A stretch of 64,000 nucleotides of DNA, from assembly GCA_963930955.1 (NCBI GenBank), contig OZ006967.1, positions 1,426,001 to 1,490,000 on the forward strand. The letters run 5' to 3'. This document shows, in pieces, positions 59,287 through 64,000 of the stretch (position 1 is its first letter; the number at the start of each line of letters is the position of its first letter). This DNA comes from Scatomonas sp963930955. Lineage in GTDB: Bacteria > Bacillota > Clostridia > Lachnospirales > Lachnospiraceae. The notes below the pieces were generated by a model, which was not told the DNA's origin, made no database searches, and worked only from the letters and a program-made list of their open reading frames with translations. Both the position numbers and the translations under genes were made by a program.

Positions 59287-60243
59287 ATGATTTATACTGT
59301 AACAGTAAATCCGGCATTAGATTATGTAATGATCCTGAAGAAAATGGATATCGGGCAGTTGAACCGTTCGTCCAGAGAACTGCATTACTACGGCGGAAAA
59401 GGCATCAACATATCGGTGGTGCTGAACAACCTGAAGATTTCCAGCGTCTGTCTCGGTTTTGTCGCAGGCTACGTGGGAGAAGAGATCGAACGCGGTCTGA
59501 ACAGCCGGGGATGCAGGACAGATTTTATCCATCTTGAGCAGGGCTGTACCAGAATCAATGTCAAACTGAAAGAAGGCGGCGGTCGGGAAACGGAGGTTAA
59601 CGGAAACGGACCGTATGTGGAGGCGGGACATCTGGAGCAGATGAAGGAGCAGGTAAGACATCTCAAAAAGGATGATCTGCTGATTCTGTCCGGAAATGTG
59701 CAGAAGGAAATTCCTTTTGATTTTTATGCGAAACTGGCGGAAATAGCGTTCAGCCATGGCGTGGCGTTTATCGTGGACGCGGAAAAAAGCCTTTTGATGC
59801 CGGCGCTTCCGTTCCGGCCTCTGCTGGTAAAACCCAATCAGAAGGAACTGGAAGAGATGGCAGGCCATTCGATCAGCAGCTTGTCTGAGCTCGTGGGGGC
59901 GGCGCAGTATCTGCAGGAGCAGGGCGCCAGAAATGTGCTGGTATCCCTCGGAAAAGAAGGAGCTTATTTTCTGGGAGAAAATGGCGGCAGATATTTTCTG
60001 GATGCGCCGAAAGGCACGGTGATTAATACGGTCGGGTCCGGAGATTCTATGATAGCAGGATTCTTAAGTAAATATCTGAAGGGTGAAAGTCTGCTCCGGG
60101 CCGCATGCTACGGAGTAGCGGCGGGAAGCGCCAGAGCTTTTTCCGAACAGCTTCCGGAAAAAGAAGCGGTGGACAGACTCAGCTCTGAAATCGCATTTCG
60201 TCAGGTACAGGAGAATATGAAATATGCTGACAACGCTAAATGA
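59287..60243 (+). CDS. 1-phosphofructokinase/tagatose-6-phosphate-kinase-like PfkB kinase
   Basis: A 318-residue ribokinase-fold kinase. The N-terminal TVTVNPALDYVMILKKMDIG and YYGGKGINISVVLNNL are typical of the FruK/LacC group, and the C-terminal INTVGSGDSMIAGFLSKYL holds the anion hole and catalytic aspartate. It probably phosphorylates a ketohexose phosphate to a bisphosphate, which would need an aldolase next. The 3' end overlaps a small frame that looks like an aldolase remnant. Confidence 0.9.
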   Translation: MIYTVTVNPALDYVMILKKMDIGQLNRSSRELHYYGGKGINISVVLNNLKISSVCLGFVAGYVGEEIERGLNSRGCRTDFIHLEQGCTRINVKLKEGGGRETEVNGNGPYVEAGHLEQMKEQVRHLKKDDLLILSGNVQKEIPFDFYAKLAEIAFSHGVAFIVDAEKSLLMPALPFRPLLVKPNQKELEEMAGHSISSLSELVGAAQYLQEQGARNVLVSLGKEGAYFLGENGGRYFLDAPKGTVINTVGSGDSMIAGFLSKYLKGESLLRAACYGVAAGSARAFSEQLPEKEAVDRLSSEIAFRQVQENMKYADNAK

Positions 60244-60334
60244 TGTTTTGATTCCTGGAAGAAAAGGGAAGTATGCGGCGGTGCATGCGGTGAAGGCGGC
60301 GGTGATCCAGAATATGGAGGGGTTTGATGAATAA
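60224..60334 (+). pseudogene. Possible remnant of a class II aldolase gene
   Basis: A 36-codon frame (start MLTTLNDVLIPGRKGKYAA, end VIQNMEGFDE) begins inside the kinase gene and ends inside the next kinase gene. Its first 17 residues resemble the N-terminus of class II ketose-bisphosphate aldolases (LNDVL...GKYA), and the final residues resemble the family's C-terminal helix. An in-frame internal deletion of the aldolase would explain both, and it is the enzyme expected here. The similarity is short, so chance cannot be excluded. Confidence 0.45.
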
Positions 60335-61457
60335 AAACAGAAAAAGAAAGGCGGTTTCAGCAGGCCATATCTGTCTGGATATTACGCCGGCCTTTCCACG
60401 GACGAAGAGTTACAGGCGTGTGGGAGAAGCGCTGATGCCCGGGCGGCTTGTCACTGTCGGGAAGCCGGACATACATACGGGCGGCTCCGTGGGCAATACA
60501 GGGCTGGCTATGAAGCTGCTTGGCGCTGATGTGAGCCTGATGGGGAAAGTGGGCGATGACGACTTTGGAAAACTGGTGCTGTCCCAGCTCCGGGAATACG
60601 GCGCCGGGATGGGAATGGCCGTGACTCCGGGAGAGGTGACTTCCTATTCGGTCATTGTGTCTGTACCGGGAGTAGACCGGATTATCCTTCACAATACGGG
60701 AGCCAATAATACCTTCGGAATACAGGATATAGACTTCGGACTTGTGGAAGATGCGGCATTGTTCCATTTCGGCTACCCGACAGTTATGAGGGAAATGTAT
60801 GCGGATAGGGGGAAGAATCTGCTGGAACTGTTCAGACGGGTAAAAGAGCTGGGTGCGGCCACATCCATGGATATGGCTATTGTAGATGAGGACAGCGAGG
60901 CGGGCCGTGCCGACTGGGAGCTGATCCTGCGGCAGGTACTGCCTTATGTGGATATTTTTGCACCCAGTGTGGAGGAACTGGCATTTATGATCGACCGTCC
61001 CAGATATTATCATTGGATGGAGAAGAGCCAGGGCGAAGACGTGACAGAAATCCTTTCTATAGAAGATATATGTCCGCTGGCGGATAAGCTGATGGAATGG
61101 GGAGCAAAAATTGTCCTGATTAAATGCGGCGCGCCAGGCATGTATTTCCGTACCAATTCCGCTGAATATATTCGGCAGGTGGGCGGCGGCCTGGCTGAAA
61201 ATATGGTCGGCTGGGAAAAACAGGGGTATTTTGAGAAAAGTTACCGGCCGGAACGGATTCTGTCTGGAACAGGAGCCGGGGATACCAGCATTGCGGCTTT
61301 TCTCTGCGCCGTACTGGAGGGGTGCTCCTGGCAGGAATGCCTGCAGCTGGCGGCCGGAACAGGAGCTTCCTGTGTAGAGGCGTACGACGCTTTGAGCGGA
61401 CTGAAATCTTTTGATGATCTGCGGAAGAAAATTGCGGAAGGATGGGAGAAGGTGTAA
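60327..61457 (+). CDS. PfkB-family carbohydrate kinase
   Basis: A 376-residue ribokinase-fold protein. It has SAGHICLDITPAF at the N-terminus, the substrate loop IHTGGSVGNTGLAMKLLGAD, and the catalytic GTGAGDTSIAAFLCAV near residue 315. It is longer than typical members because of a 40-residue insertion near 220-260 (RYYHWMEKSQGED). The ATG at 60327 follows GGAGGGG; a TTG just before it is not needed. Last gene of the sugar operon. Its substrate is likely a non-phosphorylated ketose or sugar nucleoside. Confidence 0.88.
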   Translation: MNKNRKRKAVSAGHICLDITPAFPRTKSYRRVGEALMPGRLVTVGKPDIHTGGSVGNTGLAMKLLGADVSLMGKVGDDDFGKLVLSQLREYGAGMGMAVTPGEVTSYSVIVSVPGVDRIILHNTGANNTFGIQDIDFGLVEDAALFHFGYPTVMREMYADRGKNLLELFRRVKELGAATSMDMAIVDEDSEAGRADWELILRQVLPYVDIFAPSVEELAFMIDRPRYYHWMEKSQGEDVTEILSIEDICPLADKLMEWGAKIVLIKCGAPGMYFRTNSAEYIRQVGGGLAENMVGWEKQGYFEKSYRPERILSGTGAGDTSIAAFLCAVLEGCSWQECLQLAAGTGASCVEAYDALSGLKSFDDLRKKIAEGWEKV

Positions 61458-61489
61458 TAGGCGGCACAAAAGAAATATTAGAAAAAAGA

Positions 61490-61518
61490 TTGAAAATTAC
61501 CAAATTTTCAGATATGAT
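61490..61518 (+). promoter_or_regulatory. glnA promoter
   Basis: TTGAAA, 17-bp spacer, TATGAT, 66 bp before the glutamine synthetase start. There is no clear terminator between the kinase and this promoter. Confidence 0.7.
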
Positions 61519-61584
61519 GGTTCTATACAAGCTTCACGGGGGTGACAGAAGCAAAAATAATTATTGTATTGGGAGGAACTTTTT

Positions 61585-63009
61585 ATGTCAATGACAGTCG
61601 AGGGTTTCATGAAAATGATCGAGGACCATCATATCCAGATGATCGATTTTAAGATCGTGGATATCAACGGCCAGTACCGCCATGTGACCATACCGGTGCA
61701 GCAGTTTTCAGAGGATACGCTGAAAAACGGTATCGGTTTTGATGCGTCCAACTATGGGTACGCGGTGGTGGAGAAGAGCGACATGGTCTTTATTCCGGAT
61801 CTGGATACGGCGATTGTAGATCCCTTCTGCGAGCCGCCTACGCTTTCCGTAACGGGAAACGCCATGATCATTGATCATCCGGAGAACCGGCCCCTGGATC
61901 AGTACCCCAGAAACATTGTACAGGCGGCCAACCGGTATATGAAGGAGTCCGGGATTGCCGACACCATGATCATTCTGCCGGAATTTGAGTTTTATCTGTT
62001 TGACAGCGTGGGCTGGGAGGTACAGCCCTACTCCATCAGCATGAGTCTGGATGTGAATCAGGCGCCCTGGAACAGCGCTGTGGAAGGCCGGGGATGTATT
62101 GTGCCCCATCAGAAGGCTTATCATGTAGCGAAACCTTTTGACAAGGCTTACGAGTGCCGCTCCGAGATGTGCATGGAGATGGAAAAGGCAGGAATTCCCA
62201 TTAAGTACCATCATCCGGAGGTAGGAGCTTCCGGCCAGTTTGAGATCGAGCCCCGGCTGGGCGAGATGACAAAAATGGCGGACGATACCATGATGATCAA
62301 GTACATTATCCACAACGTGGCCATGAAGTACGGCAAGACGGCCACATTGATGCCCAAGCCAGTTTTCGGGGAGGCCGGAAACGGCATGCATGTGCATATG
62401 CTGCTTCTGAAGGAAGGCCAGCCGGTGTTCTCGGATGATAATGGATACTCCCACCTGAGCCGTACCGCTCACTATTTTATGGGAGGCCTGCTGAAGCATA
62501 TTTCCTCTCTGTGTGCCATTACCAATCCCAGCACCAACTCTTTTAAGCGGCTGGTTCCCGGATTTGAGGCTCCGGTGACTGTGGGCTACGCCACTTCCAA
62601 CCGCAGCGCAGTGATCCGGATCCCGGCTTATGCCAAGGAGCCTTCCATGCGCCGGTTTGAACTGCGGAATCCGGACGCCACCTGCAATCCTTATCTGTGC
62701 TACGCGGCCATCCTTATGGCCGGGCTGGACGGAGTGAAGAATCAGATTGATCCCCATGAGAACGGCTGGGGGCCCTACGACATGAACCTGTATTCCCTTT
62801 CCGAGGAGGAGAAGGCGAAGCTGCAGGCGCTGCCTACTTCCCTGGACGCAGCTCTGGACGCCCTGGAGGCGGATCATGAATACCTGACTGCCGGCGGCGT
62901 GTTTCCGGAGCAGCTGATCAAAAACTTTATCAACGTAAAGCGGCAGGAGTGCCTGGAACTGGCGGCGGTGCCCCATCCCGCGGAGTTCGCCAAGTATTAC
63001 AATCTGTAA
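61585..63009 (+). CDS. glnA: Glutamine synthetase, type I
   Basis: A 474-residue glutamine synthetase. Core motifs are ILPEFEFYLF, GASGQFEIEP, GEAGNGMHVHMLL, NRSAVIRIP and RRFELRNPDATCNPYL. It is about 30 residues longer than the usual GSI-alpha of Firmicutes and carries the extra segment around WNSAVEGRGCIVPHQ seen in the GSI-beta group, plus NLYSLSEEE, where E. coli has the adenylylated tyrosine (NLYDLPPEE). Whether it is modified is unknown. Start chosen after GGGAGGAACTTTTT. Confidence 0.95.
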   Translation: MSMTVEGFMKMIEDHHIQMIDFKIVDINGQYRHVTIPVQQFSEDTLKNGIGFDASNYGYAVVEKSDMVFIPDLDTAIVDPFCEPPTLSVTGNAMIIDHPENRPLDQYPRNIVQAANRYMKESGIADTMIILPEFEFYLFDSVGWEVQPYSISMSLDVNQAPWNSAVEGRGCIVPHQKAYHVAKPFDKAYECRSEMCMEMEKAGIPIKYHHPEVGASGQFEIEPRLGEMTKMADDTMMIKYIIHNVAMKYGKTATLMPKPVFGEAGNGMHVHMLLLKEGQPVFSDDNGYSHLSRTAHYFMGGLLKHISSLCAITNPSTNSFKRLVPGFEAPVTVGYATSNRSAVIRIPAYAKEPSMRRFELRNPDATCNPYLCYAAILMAGLDGVKNQIDPHENGWGPYDMNLYSLSEEEKAKLQALPTSLDAALDALEADHEYLTAGGVFPEQLIKNFINVKRQECLELAAVPHPAEFAKYYNL

Positions 63010-63042
63010 GGCTGGCGGCCAATGTAAAATTTTTGTATTTTA

Positions 63043-63071
63043 TTGACAAAACCACTAAAATTGTATATGAT
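63043..63071 (+). promoter_or_regulatory. Strong promoter in the glnA-speD gap
   Basis: Consensus TTGACA, 17-bp spacer, TATGAT, about 30 bp after the glnA stop. The first credible start codon is 465 bp downstream, so it drives a long leader or a separate RNA. Confidence 0.82.
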
Positions 63072-63074
63072 AAA

Positions 63075-63300
63075 ACCGTTATGGAAGTTTGGCAAAACAG
63101 AGTTTCCATGCAAATATTTTTGACCACCCTTGCGGGTTAAAGGCCATACGGACAGCCGGGTCAACTGCCGATTGGCGGCGCAGCCGCCTTATTGATTGAG
63201 TTAGAAGCTCAAATTTTATAAGTTGGTTACTTTATAACCGCCGCATATCATGCGCACATCAACTTGTGAAACGGTCAATAAGAGTAGGGAAAGTAATATT
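63075..63300 (+). other. Candidate structured RNA or long speD leader
   Basis: No convincing gene lies in 63010-63535. Just after the promoter there are several short hairpins: ATGGAA/TTCCAT at 63081-63109, ACCC/GGGT, GGCGGC-GCA-GCCGCC at 63174-63188, GCAT/ATGC and CACA/TGTG. ACCGTT at 63075-63080 could close with AACGGT at 63270-63275. The following 230 bp up to speD also have short GC-rich hairpins but nothing I can name. I cannot assign it to a known riboswitch or small-RNA family. Confidence 0.4.
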
Positions 63301-63535
63301 TGCGGGTACAGCGTTTCTGCTGCGGCCTTTACTAGAGACTCTGATTTCTGCTATTCCGAATGAATCGAAGAGACGGACAGGATATGAGGAGCCGGATTCT
63401 GGAAGGATCCGGTCCGGGAAAATGTCCGGGCAGAGAATATACAGGCCGGGTAAATGCGCGGAGTCAGCGGATTGCCTGGCCTTTGCTTTGCCGGAAAGGG
63501 AAGAATCTTAAGGGCCGGCGTGAGGAGGATACGAG

Positions 63536-64000
63536 ATGGGAGAAAAATTAAAGCTGTACGGGTTTAATAATCTGACAAAATCTCTGAGCTTTAATATTTA
63601 TGATGTCTGCTACGCCAAGACGCCCAGGGAGCAGAAGGATTATATTGCCTATATTGACGAGCAGTACAATTCCAAACGTCTTACCAAGATCCTGACCAAT
63701 CTGACGGATATGATCGGGGCTACGGTGCTGAATATTGCCAGCCAGGACTACGATCCCCAGGGGGCTTCCGTGACCATCCTCATTGCCGAGGAGACTATGG
63801 TGCCCTGCGGGGAGACCCAGCTGGCCCATCTGGATAAAAGCCATGTGACGGTGCATACCTATCCGGAATACCATCCGGAGACCTGTCTGGCAACCTTCCG
63901 GGTGGATATCGATGTGGCCACCTGCGGGGAGATCACCCCCCTGTCTACCCTGGATTACCTCATCGGTTCCTTTGACTCGGATATTATCACCATGGACTAC
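63536..64000 (+). CDS. speD: S-adenosylmethionine decarboxylase, E. coli type, 3' end outside the window
   Basis: The first 155 residues of SpeD, running off the window end. It starts GEKLKLYGFNNLTKSLSFNI, like the E. coli enzyme, and includes YIAYIDEQYNS and IASQDYDPQGASVTILIAEE. The self-cleavage site that creates the pyruvoyl cofactor is LDKSHVTVHTYPE, with the serine intact. It makes decarboxylated SAM, the aminopropyl donor for spermidine. It has a strong TGAGGAGGATACGAG ribosome site. Confidence 0.95.
   Translation, partial: MGEKLKLYGFNNLTKSLSFNIYDVCYAKTPREQKDYIAYIDEQYNSKRLTKILTNLTDMIGATVLNIASQDYDPQGASVTILIAEETMVPCGETQLAHLDKSHVTVHTYPEYHPETCLATFRVDIDVATCGEITPLSTLDYLIGSFDSDIITMDY

Noticed and set aside
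63266..63511. Short plus-strand frames between glnA and speD
   Set aside because: They have no ribosome site, no recognisable family and unusual composition; the region looks non-coding.
1..64000. CRISPR array, prophage or conjugative element
   Set aside because: No regularly spaced repeats and no integrase, capsid, relaxase or transposase genes were found.

Overview
The window reads as chromosomal DNA from a Gram-positive, endospore-lineage anaerobe of the Clostridia, most likely a gut Lachnospiraceae. The grounds are the cysE-cysS-mrnC-rlmB-sigH block, the T-box and CIRCE control elements, a PyrK/PyrD-type dihydroorotate dehydrogenase, sortase-assembled pili, a protein resembling the Lachnospiraceae DUF5721 family, moderately GC-rich codon use and strong AGGAGG ribosome sites. 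No phage, CRISPR array or transposase was found. This is a placement from gene content, not a species call.

Layout. 1-4.7 kb: a pilus operon (thioester-domain surface protein, cut by the window edge; backbone pilin; class C sortase; small pilin-like protein with an FFDTG sorting signal; class B sortase). 4.6-9.4 kb: a HAD phosphatase, mutY, a family 2 glycosyltransferase, a glycerol-1-phosphate dehydrogenase-like protein and ispF. 9.4-12.3 kb: a yybP-ykoY (manganese) riboswitch and a P-type cation ATPase. 12.3-16.7 kb: a cysteine T-box, cysE, cysS, mrnC, rlmB, sigH, then tRNA-Thr and tRNA-Val with their own promoter. 16.7-29.2 kb: housekeeping genes (glnS, a MocR regulator, three HAD phosphatases, a COG2509-type flavoprotein, CIRCE-htpG, aroK, a CorA-type transporter, a cold-shock protein). 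29.6-34.3 kb: the pyrC-F-K-D-E operon, followed by VanZ-like, HD-domain and M29 aminopeptidase genes. 37.7-41.4 kb: purE-M-N-D. 41.4-43.2 kb: a macro-domain protein and a frameshifted VWA gene.

43.2-61.5 kb is the accessory region and the most interesting part. It is a sugar-uptake locus with two paralogous AraC regulators, a lipoprotein binding protein, two nearly identical copies (2,498 bp, five synonymous differences seen) of an ATPase-permease pair, an aldose-1-epimerase, a D-lyxose-isomerase-like cupin, two PfkB kinases, a probable aldolase remnant and five separate uroporphyrinogen-decarboxylase-family (UroD/MtaA-like) genes. Three promoters here share the same layout: two TTGTAC-like half-sites exactly 21 bp apart, the second overlapping the -35 box. 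This looks like one AraC-controlled regulon. I infer that an imported, possibly methylated, carbohydrate is isomerised and phosphorylated while the UroD-like proteins handle a substituent on it. That function is not proven by the sequence, and no corrinoid protein is present in the window.

61.5-64 kb: a type I glutamine synthetase, a 526-bp gap with a near-consensus promoter and potential RNA structure but no convincing gene, and the start of speD (S-adenosylmethionine decarboxylase), cut by the window edge.
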